A stretch of 64,000 nt of DNA from Marispirochaeta sp964554875. Its GTDB lineage: Bacteria; Spirochaetota; Spirochaetia; JC444; Marispirochaetaceae. The notes under the pieces were generated by a model. It was not told the DNA's origin. It saw only the letters and a program-made list of their open reading frames with translations, and ran no database searches. Positions 1-7,421 of this stretch are shown piece after piece (within the stretch, counting starts at the first letter, position 1; each line of letters begins with the position of its first letter). Made by a program: the position numbers and the translations under genes. The DNA is taken from NCBI GenBank assembly GCA_964554875.1, contig CAZKQJ010000007.1:1-64000 (forward strand), read 5' to 3'.

Positions 1-1
1 C

Positions 2-61
2 AATCTTTACCGGGCGAAAGAAGCCGGCCGCAACAGGATTATGCCTGAACAAAAGACTTGA
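2..61 (+). CDS. C-terminal end of a GGDEF-domain protein (partial)
   Basis: Reading from base 2, an open frame enters from the left edge and stops with TGA at 59-61. Its 19 visible residues begin NLYRAKEAGRNRI, which matches the last helix of GGDEF (diguanylate cyclase) domains, where A/NLYxAKxxGRNR is strongly conserved. Only this tail is present, so the active site, any sensory domains and the total length cannot be judged. It is convergent with the outer-membrane protein gene at 74-1042, only 12 bases away. The family call rests on one short motif. Confidence 0.7.
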   Translation, partial: NLYRAKEAGRNRIMPEQKT

Positions 62-73
62 TTACAAAAGGCA

Positions 74-1042
74 TTAGAATCGCAAACCCGCGCTGATTCC
101 GAAGCGGGGATCAATAAGCTCCATATCATGAACCAGACCGTCGTACTCCGTTCCTTCGGGAACCCCGTCGTCATCTCCATACCAGTACTGCCGCTGCTGT
201 CCCGGAGAGAAAAACCACCTGAAGGAGCCGTAGATGCGCAGGTAGGGGTCGGATTGTCGATTGTGCCCACGGTTGCGGAACTCGATATCTCCGCGCAGTA
301 CGAAGCCGTAGCCGAAACCCCGGCCGGTGGAGAGTTTGCTGCGCAGCAGGTGGTCATCCCGGTCGAAGGCAAGACCCAGGGAGGGGGCGGCGAAAATTCC
401 GATGCGGGTATGTCTTCCAATATCCTTTTCCCCGTGAAGTCCCGCATCGATCGTGTGGTAGATGATGCTGTAGTCGATGGCATCTTTTTCGGTATAGGGG
501 ATTATCTCTTTACTGTCGATGCTGCCGTCGTCGTTACTGTCGTGAAGTTCATATCCTTTAAAATCGGTAATAAGCTGGTGGGCCCAGAACAGGCGGTAGC
601 CGGCTCCGAAAAACAGTCTGAAGCCTGAATAATTCCTGAGTTCCCAGATTCCCTGAAGCTCCAGGTCGAAGGATCGGTAATCCAGGTTCGACTCGGTGTA
701 GATGTACTTCTCCGACCTTGAAGTCAGATCCAGCCAGTCCTCGTCGGTCATCTTGCCCGCCGGTGCTGCGACATTGGTGAGAAGCCTCAGAGTATACCGT
801 GCTGATTCGGATGGATTCTCATGCTGCGCTTCGAGCCCAAGGTAGATTGTATCCAGGGGAAAAACCAGGAGGCTCCGTACCGACTCGGTCCCGTCGTTCA
901 CCCGGAGCTCATAGGAGCTTTCACCTGAAGCGTATTCTCCGATTAATCCAATTTTCCACCCCGACTCCTCCGCCCTGAGATTCGCGGGCAGAAGAAGCAG
1001 GAATAAGAGCGGCAGGGAGAGGAGACGAACAAGTTTTCGCAT
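74..1042 (-). CDS. Predicted outer-membrane beta-barrel protein of unknown function
   Basis: The 322-residue product starts with a classical signal peptide (basic MRKLVR, a leucine-rich core, cleavage near ANLRA). The rest shows alternating hydrophobic and polar stretches rich in Tyr, Phe, Gly and Arg, and it ends in Phe (GLRF), as many outer-membrane barrels do. Around residue 170 there is a DSNDDGSIDSKE stretch that fits an EF-hand/dockerin-type calcium loop (D-x-N-D-D-G-x-I-D-x-x-E), probably in an extracellular loop. I do not recognise a named family, so pore or adhesin activity is not claimed. It faces the GGDEF gene convergently and is followed upstream by another minus-strand gene at 1108-1491. 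Confidence 0.6.
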   Translation of the reverse strand: MRKLVRLLSLPLLFLLLLPANLRAEESGWKIGLIGEYASGESSYELRVNDGTESVRSLLVFPLDTIYLGLEAQHENPSESARYTLRLLTNVAAPAGKMTDEDWLDLTSRSEKYIYTESNLDYRSFDLELQGIWELRNYSGFRLFFGAGYRLFWAHQLITDFKGYELHDSNDDGSIDSKEIIPYTEKDAIDYSIIYHTIDAGLHGEKDIGRHTRIGIFAAPSLGLAFDRDDHLLRSKLSTGRGFGYGFVLRGDIEFRNRGHNRQSDPYLRIYGSFRWFFSPGQQRQYWYGDDDGVPEGTEYDGLVHDMELIDPRFGISAGLRF

Positions 1043-1107
1043 GCTGTAATGCAGTATGATTGATTTCTGAACCTTTAAAAAGAGCCTTACCCGGGAGTCT
1101 CACAGCC

Positions 1108-1491
1108 TCAATCGTCGAAATACAGCTCGTTGATCTCATCCCAGGCTTCGGGGTCGTCATCCCTCAGGCGGGAGACCAGCTCAAACTGTTCTGCAAGGTA
1201 GGCAATCCGGATCAGCCTGGCCTGTTTGAGCCACCCTTCGGGGTCCTGACTGTCGAAGGGGGGCTCGAACATCCAGGAGGAACGCATGGCATCCACATCC
1301 ATGGCGTCAATGCTGTCTATGGTTTTCAGCACATCATTCTTTGTCATTCTTTTCAGGTTGAGGTCCATCGTTCCGGTGTAAAATGAGGCATGCAGCATTT
1401 CAAGCTGCTTTGCGGCCACATCTATGGCAGTCTGGTCATGCTCCGGCAGTACCTCTATTCTCTTTCTGTAATTCAGGGCTGTTTCTGTCAT
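1108..1491 (-). CDS. Small acidic protein of unknown function
   Basis: This 127-residue protein has no signal peptide or membrane segment. It is strongly acidic at the C-terminus (ending NELYFDD) and looks mostly helical, with no recognisable motif. The ATG is preceded by a GAGAGGAC Shine-Dalgarno-like sequence. An inverted repeat TAGTAA-N6-TTACTA lies 13-30 bases upstream of the start (1504-1521), a likely regulator site. The divergent neighbour is the PhoB-like regulator, and the Crp/Fnr gene lies just beyond. Function is unknown. Confidence 0.6.
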   Translation of the reverse strand: MTETALNYRKRIEVLPEHDQTAIDVAAKQLEMLHASFYTGTMDLNLKRMTKNDVLKTIDSIDAMDVDAMRSSWMFEPPFDSQDPEGWLKQARLIRIAYLAEQFELVSRLRDDDPEAWDEINELYFDD

Positions 1492-1503
1492 GGAGTCCTC
1501 TCT

Positions 1504-1521
1504 TAGTAATAGTCTTTACTA
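1504..1521. promoter_or_regulatory. Inverted repeat TAGTAA-N6-TTACTA, possible Crp/Fnr-type operator
   Basis: A perfect 6-6-6 palindrome lies between the divergent genes starting at 1491 (minus) and 1633 (plus). Its GTAA-N6-TTAC core is shared with the palindrome at 3033-3048 beside the Crp/Fnr gene. The spacing fits the dimeric binding of Crp/Fnr proteins. Binding by the neighbouring regulator is inferred. Confidence 0.45.
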
Positions 1522-1632
1522 TCTTCAATGTAAGCCGCGACGAGCCAGAAATCAATGCCCCGGCACCTCTTTTGCCAGCTTTTCCCAGTCAGCCATGTGT
1601 GCTACCATTCCTGCAAGGAGACAGGAGAAGGA

Positions 1633-2337
1633 ATGGAAAAAGCCATGATCCTGGTTGTGGAGGATGAGGAGCCTATTTTTGAGCTGATCCGGTTCAATCT
1701 GGAAAAGGAAGGGTTCCAGGTCCAGGGTGTTTTTCGTGGAAACGAGGTAATCAAGGAGGTGGCCCGCTGGATGCCGGACCTGCTGATCCTGGATCTCATG
1801 CTTCCCGGGGCAAACGGTATCGATATCTGCCGGCATCTGCGCATGCAGGAGGCTACACGAGAGTTGCCTGTCCTGATGGTCACGGCCAAAAATGAAGATT
1901 CCGATATCGTTCTGGGCCTTGAAATCGGTGCCGACGACTACCTTACCAAACCCTTCAGCCCCAGGGTTCTTGTCGCCCGGGTGCGTGCCCTCCTGCGCCG
2001 GCGTACAGGAAATGAGACCAGCACTGCAGACGGCGGAAGGGTGACTATCCACGATATCAGCATTGATCCCCGGCGGCATCTGGTGGAACGGGGCGGGGAA
2101 GTTGTGGACCTGAGCCTGACGGAGTACCAGATTCTGCTTTTTCTGGCGGGAAATCCCGGCTGGGTATACTCACGGAACCAGATCATATCGAATATAAAGG
2201 GCGATGATTATCCGGTGACCGAGCGTTCGGTGGACGTACAGATCCTGAATATCCGAAAAAAACTGAAGGAGTCCGGGGCCTATATCGAGACCGTACGGGG
2301 TATCGGCTACCGGATGCGGGAAGAAGCTTCCGGCTGA
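1633..2337 (+). CDS. OmpR/PhoB-family response regulator
   Basis: This is a 234-residue transcription factor with a receiver domain (residues 4-118) and a C-terminal winged-helix DNA-binding domain (about 135-230). The receiver shows the acidic pocket D11/E12, the phosphoacceptor D54 in LILDLMLPG and K106 in TKPF. The C-terminal part has the family pattern YSRNQI...ERSVDVQI...IETVRGIGYR. The start at 1633 is preferred over an upstream in-frame start because it has a strong GGAGAAGG Shine-Dalgarno and begins exactly at the domain. No histidine kinase is adjacent, so the input signal is unknown. Its stop abuts the stop of the convergent Crp/Fnr gene with no spacer. Confidence 0.9.
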   Translation: MEKAMILVVEDEEPIFELIRFNLEKEGFQVQGVFRGNEVIKEVARWMPDLLILDLMLPGANGIDICRHLRMQEATRELPVLMVTAKNEDSDIVLGLEIGADDYLTKPFSPRVLVARVRALLRRRTGNETSTADGGRVTIHDISIDPRRHLVERGGEVVDLSLTEYQILLFLAGNPGWVYSRNQIISNIKGDDYPVTERSVDVQILNIRKKLKESGAYIETVRGIGYRMREEASG

Positions 2338-3030
2338 TTACTCCTCCAGAAGCTCCTTCAGGTCCCTGCGGGAGACGATACTGTAGTCCCGTCCGTCCCG
2401 GCGGAGCAGTTTCTGGTCCACCATCTGTGCCAGGCAGCGGGAAAGGGCCGGCCGTGTAACCCCGAAGACGTCCGCCAGGCTTTCCAGGCTGTAGGGCAGC
2501 TGCAGATGGTCCGAACCCTGCCGGTTGGAAAGGTCGAGGAAGTAGCCTGCTATCTTCTGCCGTATGGTGGTAAAACGCAGCAGACGGATCTTCTCCGCGA
2601 GAAAACTGATCTTGTCCCCCGCGTCTTTCAGGTAATTCCGTAAAAAGCGTTCATCCCGTCGGCAGATATCCAGGACTCCCTGGCGCGAGACTGTAACGAC
2701 TTCCGCGTCTGTTTCTGCCCGCAGCTGCACCGGCAAGACCGCCTCGCTGGAGAACAGGACAGCTGTGGCCACGGGGGTCGGCCCCACAAGGCTTTCCATT
2801 TTTAAGCTGGTTCCTTTTTCATCGATAATCTCCGCGATCAGGGTTCCCCGGGTAAGGAGGAGAAGCCGCTCGTAGCTGTCTCCCCGGAAGGCCACCAGGG
2901 CATCCTTGTGGTATGCGGTAAAAACACAACGGGCGTTCTGGCAGAGGCTGCGGATATCCTTTACGCTGAAGCCGGCAAAAAGGGATGAAGCAGCCAGGTC
3001 CTGATACGCTCTTTCGGGTATTTCAGCCAT
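2338..3030 (-). CDS. Crp/Fnr-family transcriptional regulator, candidate HcpR-like regulator
   Basis: The product has an N-terminal cyclic-nucleotide-binding-type beta-barrel (effector domain) and a C-terminal Crp-type helix-turn-helix near residues 170-200 (LADVFGVTRPALSRCLAQM). Being divergent from hcp makes it a candidate regulator of that gene, as HcpR-type Crp/Fnr proteins are in other anaerobes; this is an inference from position. I place the start at 3030 (MAEIPERAYQ, 230 residues). A longer frame to 3072 exists, but it would run through a palindrome (3033-3048) and a promoter-like TTGATG-17-TATATG whose -10 lies 7 bases before this ATG. No Shine-Dalgarno fits the start, so a leaderless mRNA is possible. 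The basis of NO or redox sensing is not visible. Confidence 0.8.
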   Translation of the reverse strand: MAEIPERAYQDLAASSLFAGFSVKDIRSLCQNARCVFTAYHKDALVAFRGDSYERLLLLTRGTLIAEIIDEKGTSLKMESLVGPTPVATAVLFSSEAVLPVQLRAETDAEVVTVSRQGVLDICRRDERFLRNYLKDAGDKISFLAEKIRLLRFTTIRQKIAGYFLDLSNRQGSDHLQLPYSLESLADVFGVTRPALSRCLAQMVDQKLLRRDGRDYSIVSRRDLKELLEE

Positions 3031-3032
3031 AT

Positions 3033-3048
3033 TGTAACATATATTACA
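3033..3048. promoter_or_regulatory. Palindrome TGTAA-N6-TTACA at the Crp/Fnr gene start
   Basis: A perfect 5-6-5 inverted repeat lies 3 bases upstream of the preferred start of the Crp/Fnr gene and about 100 bases upstream of hcp. The 6-base centre is the reverse complement of TATATG, the predicted -10 of the regulator gene, so occupancy would block that promoter. The architecture suggests autoregulation, possibly with shared control of hcp. Confidence 0.55.
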
Positions 3049-3096
3049 GAAACTCTCCTGCATCAAGCGCATACTGACGGCGAAATTGGAAAACAG

Positions 3097-3114
3097 CAGG
3101 GATTCCGGTCCCTG
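3097..3114. promoter_or_regulatory. Palindrome CAGGGA-N6-TCCCTG upstream of hcp
   Basis: A perfect 6-6-6 inverted repeat ends 30 bases before the hcp start codon, where the core promoter should lie. The six-base spacer matches the geometry of the other two palindromes nearby, but the arm sequence differs. It could be an operator for a second regulator or a small RNA hairpin in the leader. Confidence 0.4.
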
Positions 3115-3144
3115 TGAATAAGATTATTTGATAAGGAGAAACGT

Positions 3145-4770
3145 ATGGGAATGTTCTGTTTCCAGTGTCAGGAAGCGGCAAAAAACACCGGATGCACCGT
3201 AAAAGGTGTCTGCGGTAAGGAGGACCACACCGCAGGGGTTCAGGATCTTCTGATCTACAGCATGAAAGGGCTTTCTGCAGTTGCCCTGGAGGCCGGGGAT
3301 GAAGAGAGTATCAGGAATGCCGGTTGGCAGGTTGTTCTGGGACTTTTTTCCACCATTACCAATGCCAACTTTGATGATGAAAAACTGAAAGGTTTTATCA
3401 GAGACACTCTCTCCCTTCGGGACCAGCTGCTTAAAAAGAACGGCGGTACCTCCAGGGGAGACGCGGCAACCTGGTCGCTTCCGGAGGACCAGTGGGCCGA
3501 CAAGGCCGCCCAGGTGGGAGTGCTTGCGGAGGAGGACGAGGATGTACGCTCCCTCAAGGAGCTGACCATCTACGGCTGCAAGGGAATCGCCGCCTACACC
3601 GAACACGCCGGCCGTCTCGGTTTCGAAGACCAGTCGATTTACAGGTTCTTACTTGAAGCCCTGAACGCATGTCTCGAAGAGAAGAGTGCCGACGAACTGG
3701 TCCAGCTCGTTCTCAAGACCGGAGAAACTGCAGTAAGCGCCATGGCATTGCTGGACAAGGCCAATACTGAAACCTACGGTTCTCCTGAGATTACCAAGGT
3801 CAACATCGGAGTGGGCAAGAATCCCGGAATCCTTATCTCCGGCCACGACCTCAGGGACATGGATGATCTTCTCAAACAAACCGAGGGTACCGGTGTGGAT
3901 GTCTATACCCATTCCGAAATGCTCCCCGCCAACTACTATCCCGCCTTCAAGAAGTACTCCCACTTTGTGGGGAACTACGGCGGCTCATGGTGGAAGCAGG
4001 ACAAGGAGTTCGCCAGCTTCAACGGACCCATTGTCATGACCACCAACTGTATTACCCCGGTGAAGGATGCCTACAAGGACCGGATTTTTACCACCGGTGT
4101 AACGGGATACCCCGAAGTAAAGCATATTCCCGAGCCGGAGGGCCGGTCCCAGAAGGATTTCAGCGAGGTTATAGCCCTGGCAAAGAAATGTGATCCTCCG
4201 ACGGAGATTGAGACGGGAGAAATCGTCGGCGGTTTTGCCCATAAGCAGGTAATTGCCCTGGCGGACAAAGTGGTGGAAGCCGTCAAGAGCGGCGCCATAA
4301 AGCGTTTCGTGGTAATGGCAGGCTGTGACGGTCGTCAGCCCAAGCGAAGCTACTTTACCGAAGTGGCCGAAGCTCTGCCCCAGGATGCGGTCATCCTCAC
4401 GGCCGGCTGCGCAAAGTACCGCTACAACAAGCTGAATCTCGGCGATATCGGAGGTATCCCCCGGGTGCTGGACGCCGGGCAGTGCAACGATTCCTACAGC
4501 CTGGCTGTAATCGCCCTGAAACTGAAAGAGGTCTTCGGTCTGGACGATATCAACAAGCTGCCCATCTCTTTTGACCTGGCATGGTATGAGCAGAAGGCGG
4601 TTGCCGTACTGCTTGCCCTTCTTCATCTGGGAGTCAAGGGTATCCGGCTCGGACCGACCCTTCCGGCTTTCCTTTCGCCGGGAGTTGCCAGGGTACTGGT
4701 CGAGAACTTCGACATAAAACCCATTGGCGATGTTTCTGCCGATGTGGAAGCCATGATGGCAGGTGCCTGA
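3145..4770 (+). CDS. hcp: Hydroxylamine reductase (hybrid cluster protein)
   Basis: Hcp is a cytoplasmic iron-sulfur protein linked to nitrosative stress. It reduces hydroxylamine in vitro, and NO reductase activity is described for family members. This 541-residue copy has the N-terminal cluster ligands C5, C8, C17 and C23 (C-x2-C-x8-C-x5-C), the pattern of the anaerobe (prismane) class rather than the enterobacterial class. Later family motifs include the GHDLRD segment, TNCITP, AGCDGRQP and AGCAKYRYN, which carry hybrid-cluster ligands. An AAGGAG Shine-Dalgarno precedes the ATG. The divergent Crp/Fnr gene and two palindromes point to regulated expression. A strong terminator follows at 4796-4823. 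No Hcr-type reductase gene is adjacent. Confidence 0.95.
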   Translation: MGMFCFQCQEAAKNTGCTVKGVCGKEDHTAGVQDLLIYSMKGLSAVALEAGDEESIRNAGWQVVLGLFSTITNANFDDEKLKGFIRDTLSLRDQLLKKNGGTSRGDAATWSLPEDQWADKAAQVGVLAEEDEDVRSLKELTIYGCKGIAAYTEHAGRLGFEDQSIYRFLLEALNACLEEKSADELVQLVLKTGETAVSAMALLDKANTETYGSPEITKVNIGVGKNPGILISGHDLRDMDDLLKQTEGTGVDVYTHSEMLPANYYPAFKKYSHFVGNYGGSWWKQDKEFASFNGPIVMTTNCITPVKDAYKDRIFTTGVTGYPEVKHIPEPEGRSQKDFSEVIALAKKCDPPTEIETGEIVGGFAHKQVIALADKVVEAVKSGAIKRFVVMAGCDGRQPKRSYFTEVAEALPQDAVILTAGCAKYRYNKLNLGDIGGIPRVLDAGQCNDSYSLAVIALKLKEVFGLDDINKLPISFDLAWYEQKAVAVLLALLHLGVKGIRLGPTLPAFLSPGVARVLVENFDIKPIGDVSADVEAMMAGA

Positions 4771-4795
4771 TAAAGCCTTTCCGGTATCAGATGCA

Positions 4796-4823
4796 GCCGT
4801 CCCCAATCCAGGGGACGGCTTTT
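4796..4823 (+). terminator. Rho-independent terminator after hcp
   Basis: A 9-bp GC-rich stem (GCCGTCCCC / GGGGACGGC) with a 6-base loop is followed by TTTT. It lies 25 bases past the hcp stop, before the convergent osmC gene. Confidence 0.85.
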
Positions 4824-4835
4824 AAAATCAGGACA

Positions 4836-5255
4836 TCAGTCGAGGTACTCGACCCTGTAACTCACATCACATGCTTTCTTCAGCATTGCCGAAACGCCGC
4901 AGTACTTCTCCTGGGACAGCTTTATTGCCTTATCAACTTTGCTCTCGTCCAGGCCGTCGGATTTTTTGAACTGATAGACCAGCTCTATGCGGGTGTAGGT
5001 TTTGGGATGTTCTTCGCCTGTTTCTGCTTCTACCTCAAGATTAAAGAAGCTCAAGGGCTGGCGCATTTTTGACAGCATTGCGGCAACATCCATACCGGTG
5101 CAGCCCGCAAGGGCCGTTAAAAGAAGGGGTTTGGGCCGAACTCCGCTGTCGCTGCCTCCGGATTCGGCATCCGCATCCAGGCGGACAGTATGACCTCCAA
5201 TATCGCTTTCAAAGGCCATTCCTCCCTTCCATTCGCAGGAAATTGTCTGTTTCAT
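4836..5255 (-). CDS. OsmC/Ohr-family protein
   Basis: This 139-residue protein belongs to the OsmC family of thiol-dependent peroxidases, which reduce organic hydroperoxides. The two family cysteines are present: C52 (LAGCTGMD) and C119 (KYCGVSAM). The G-G-x-x-x-G-x-R-P-x-x-L-L-x-A-L core typical of the dimeric fold is also seen. The start at 5255 is chosen because GAGGAG lies 9 bases upstream; a longer frame to 5315 has no such support. A promoter-like TTGAGG-17-TTATTA lies further upstream. Its position, convergent with hcp, groups two stress-defence genes. The YhfA-like OsmC subgroup is more likely than Ohr, judging by length. Confidence 0.88.
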   Translation of the reverse strand: MKQTISCEWKGGMAFESDIGGHTVRLDADAESGGSDSGVRPKPLLLTALAGCTGMDVAAMLSKMRQPLSFFNLEVEAETGEEHPKTYTRIELVYQFKKSDGLDESKVDKAIKLSQEKYCGVSAMLKKACDVSYRVEYLD

Positions 5256-5291
5256 CAGTGCACTCCTCGCTCGGTTTTGCTTTCCATACCC

Positions 5292-5320
5292 TAATAAGGT
5301 AGTTGCGCAGGGCACCTCAA
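5292..5320 (-). promoter_or_regulatory. Candidate sigma70-type promoter of the OsmC gene
   Basis: On the minus strand TTGAGG and TTATTA are separated by 17 bases, about 37 bases upstream of the ATG. The match to consensus is moderate. Confidence 0.4.
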
Positions 5321-5375
5321 GGCAAGTTGTACGGGAATCTCCGCGTCTTATGGAAAGAACTTACGGAAAAATAAC

Positions 5376-5404
5376 TTGACGGCTCACGGGGAGTGACCTA
5401 CCAT
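5376..5404 (+). promoter_or_regulatory. Sigma70-type promoter of the secreted-protein gene at 5457
   Basis: TTGACG and TACCAT are separated by exactly 17 bases. The predicted transcription start leaves a leader of about 45 bases containing AGGAAGG before the ATG. Confidence 0.6.
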
Positions 5405-5456
5405 AGAAGGTGTCTGATTAATAAACTTCAAAACATAGAGAGGAAGGTGAAGCATT

Positions 5457-6095
5457 ATGAAGAAGGTTATAACCCTTTTCGCAATCCTGGGACTGCTGGT
5501 CCCCATGTTCGGACTGGATTTCCCTATGCCGGAACATCAGTTTGCCCAAGGTGAATGGAAGCTCTTGGGGGACCGCCTTTATCAGCTTGATAAGGATGAA
5601 CCCCTGGCAAAGGCCAACATTAAAATTCCCCAGGCTGGACCAATGGTCTATGCATTTAATGTCCGCTACGAAGGCGGCGGAGAGGATATGCACGGCGGGT
5701 TTGGTATACACGTTTTCGCCGATTCTGTTCATCCCCGAAAATCCTGGGGAAACGGAAAGTCCTATCTGCTCTGGCTCAATTATGATGCGGACCCTGTTTC
5801 TGCTGATATTCCCAAAGGTTTAAGCGCCCAGGTATACCGCAGCATTAGCCATACCCGAATGGACCTTGTTGAAAGTATTGACCTCAATGATTATGCCTAC
5901 CTGCTGACCGCAGATAACCTCAACACCGCAGTACCGGTACGAATCGTTATTAACGGCTTGACCGGCCGGGTCAGAATCTACAGCGATCTGTATCCCGGAT
6001 ACTACGTATATTTTGATATCGGAGACGGCAAGCCGATGAAGGGCGAATGGATAGCCCTAAGAACCAACGGAATGGCTGCCAGTTTCGGCATGTAG
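5457..6095 (+). CDS. Secreted/periplasmic protein of unknown function
   Basis: The 212-residue product has an N-terminal signal peptide (MKKVI, a hydrophobic core to about residue 18) with no lipobox. The mature part is beta-rich, with aromatic and glycine-rich strands (YEGGGEDMHGG, WLNYDAD, YPGYYVYFDIGD), like a jelly-roll or concanavalin-type sandwich. No catalytic motif is recognised. It is a single transcription unit: a good promoter lies upstream, AGGAAGGTG precedes the ATG, and a strong terminator follows. Function is unknown. Confidence 0.7.
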   Translation: MKKVITLFAILGLLVPMFGLDFPMPEHQFAQGEWKLLGDRLYQLDKDEPLAKANIKIPQAGPMVYAFNVRYEGGGEDMHGGFGIHVFADSVHPRKSWGNGKSYLLWLNYDADPVSADIPKGLSAQVYRSISHTRMDLVESIDLNDYAYLLTADNLNTAVPVRIVINGLTGRVRIYSDLYPGYYVYFDIGDGKPMKGEWIALRTNGMAASFGM

Positions 6096-6124
6096 TTCTA
6101 TCTCGTGTCAGAAAGGTCTAAAGT

Positions 6125-6153
6125 GCCGGGGTCATAGAGGTCCCGGCTTTTTT
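6125..6153 (+). terminator. Rho-independent terminator
   Basis: The stem GCCGGG/CCCGGC (6 bp, 11-base loop) is followed by six T. It ends only 5 bases before the ATG of the next gene at 6159, so that gene needs its own promoter or depends on readthrough. Confidence 0.8.
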
Positions 6154-6158
6154 CGTAT

Positions 6159-7421
6159 ATGGAGCCGCTGAAACTGTTCACAACAAGATCCTCAATCGCG
6201 ATACGTCACTATCTCCGCATCCGGCTGGATGCTCCTGATGGAATCTGGCATGTAGTGGATCTGCCTGTGACGGAATTCTGCTGCGGGTTTTCCCATGAGA
6301 GCGATATCGATCTGCGTCATTTTATATCCGTGCCGGGAAAAGGTTCCTGGTTTTCCGATGAACTCTGCTTTATTCCGGAAGGCGGGAGCCTGGGAGTAAG
6401 TTCCCGCAGAAAGATACTGATAGCCGGTGTGGAGGGGCGTTCCGGCAGGCTGAGGCAGGGCTCTTTTCTCCGCTTCGGAAAGCTGAAAATAAGCTTTATC
6501 GGTTTTTTTGAGGAGCAGGAGGATGTCCTTTCCGGGCCGGTAGTCTCCTGGAAACCAGTCGCGGCGGCTGGTGCTCTCTTTCTTGGAATCGCTGCAGTAG
6601 CACTGTTGCTTTTCCCCGCTTTTCACGTTTCCCGGGAAGATACGACTCATACCGCGACGGAAACCTCCTTCCTGGAACCGGAAACTGAAGGCCTCAAGCC
6701 CTTGGAAGAGACGGATATACTCTTTATCCATGCCCATCCGGATGATGAGTCCATCGATTTCGGCGCCCTCATGGCCCATGCCGGGCTGAAAGGTCTTTAT
6801 ACGACCCTCGTTCTTTTTACCGACGGGGAATCCGGGATCTTTCAGGAGGGATACTCCGGCCCCCGGGAAGATCTGCCGGCTTTGCGAATCGCGGAGGCGC
6901 AGCGGGCTCTCGCCGTCCTTGGAAACAACCGGTATCTGCGTCTGGGGCTGAAGAACCATCCCTATAACAGCCTGAGTCAGGAACTGAACCCCGGAGATGT
7001 GATAAGAATCTGGGGAGGAGAAGAGAACCTGGTAAGGCAGATTGTGAAGCTCATTCGCAGATTTGAACCTGCTGTTGTGGTCTCTCCCGATGCGCCCTCC
7101 CAGGCCAGGGAGCACTTTGAGCACGAAGCTGTCGGCCTGATTGTGGCGGAGGCGGTTTCCAGGCTTCGGCAGTCCGGGGACGTCTATCTAAAAGCCCATC
7201 TTGTGTGTATTGACCCCAGACAGAAGGAATTCTATCCCGGTGCGACAGCTTTTCCCCGGGCTGGAGTGGTCGGCATCCAGCGGCAAGCCCTGGAATCCCA
7301 TGCCACCCAGGCAGACGCTTCGCTGTTCGCTGTTCAGATGATTGAGGAGTACGACCATGAGTATTATCAGGTTAAATTCTGGGACCTGGACCAGTCCCCG
7401 GAGGATTATTTCCTGCCTTGA
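6159..7421 (+). CDS. Membrane-anchored PIG-L (LmbE-like) deacetylase with an N-terminal beta-rich domain
   Basis: This 420-residue protein has three parts. Residues 1-120 form a beta-rich, possibly FHA-like domain, though the usual FHA phosphopeptide-binding residues are not evident. A single membrane helix spans about 134-155. A C-terminal PIG-L/LmbE domain begins near 186 and carries the zinc motif HPDDE (193-197) and the later EHFEHEAVG motif. PIG-L enzymes remove N-acetyl groups from amino sugars. With no signal peptide and an internal helix, the catalytic part is probably periplasmic and the N-terminus cytoplasmic. The ATG lies just past a terminator and has no Shine-Dalgarno. The next gene, a NodB-type deacetylase, overlaps its 3' end by 65 bases, so the two are probably translated together. 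Confidence 0.75.
   Translation: MEPLKLFTTRSSIAIRHYLRIRLDAPDGIWHVVDLPVTEFCCGFSHESDIDLRHFISVPGKGSWFSDELCFIPEGGSLGVSSRRKILIAGVEGRSGRLRQGSFLRFGKLKISFIGFFEEQEDVLSGPVVSWKPVAAAGALFLGIAAVALLLFPAFHVSREDTTHTATETSFLEPETEGLKPLEETDILFIHAHPDDESIDFGALMAHAGLKGLYTTLVLFTDGESGIFQEGYSGPREDLPALRIAEAQRALAVLGNNRYLRLGLKNHPYNSLSQELNPGDVIRIWGGEENLVRQIVKLIRRFEPAVVVSPDAPSQAREHFEHEAVGLIVAEAVSRLRQSGDVYLKAHLVCIDPRQKEFYPGATAFPRAGVVGIQRQALESHATQADASLFAVQMIEEYDHEYYQVKFWDLDQSPEDYFLP

Noticed and set aside
1552..2079. Minus-strand frame opposite the PhoB-like regulator
   Set aside because: Shadow of the response-regulator gene, no start signals and no protein-like composition.
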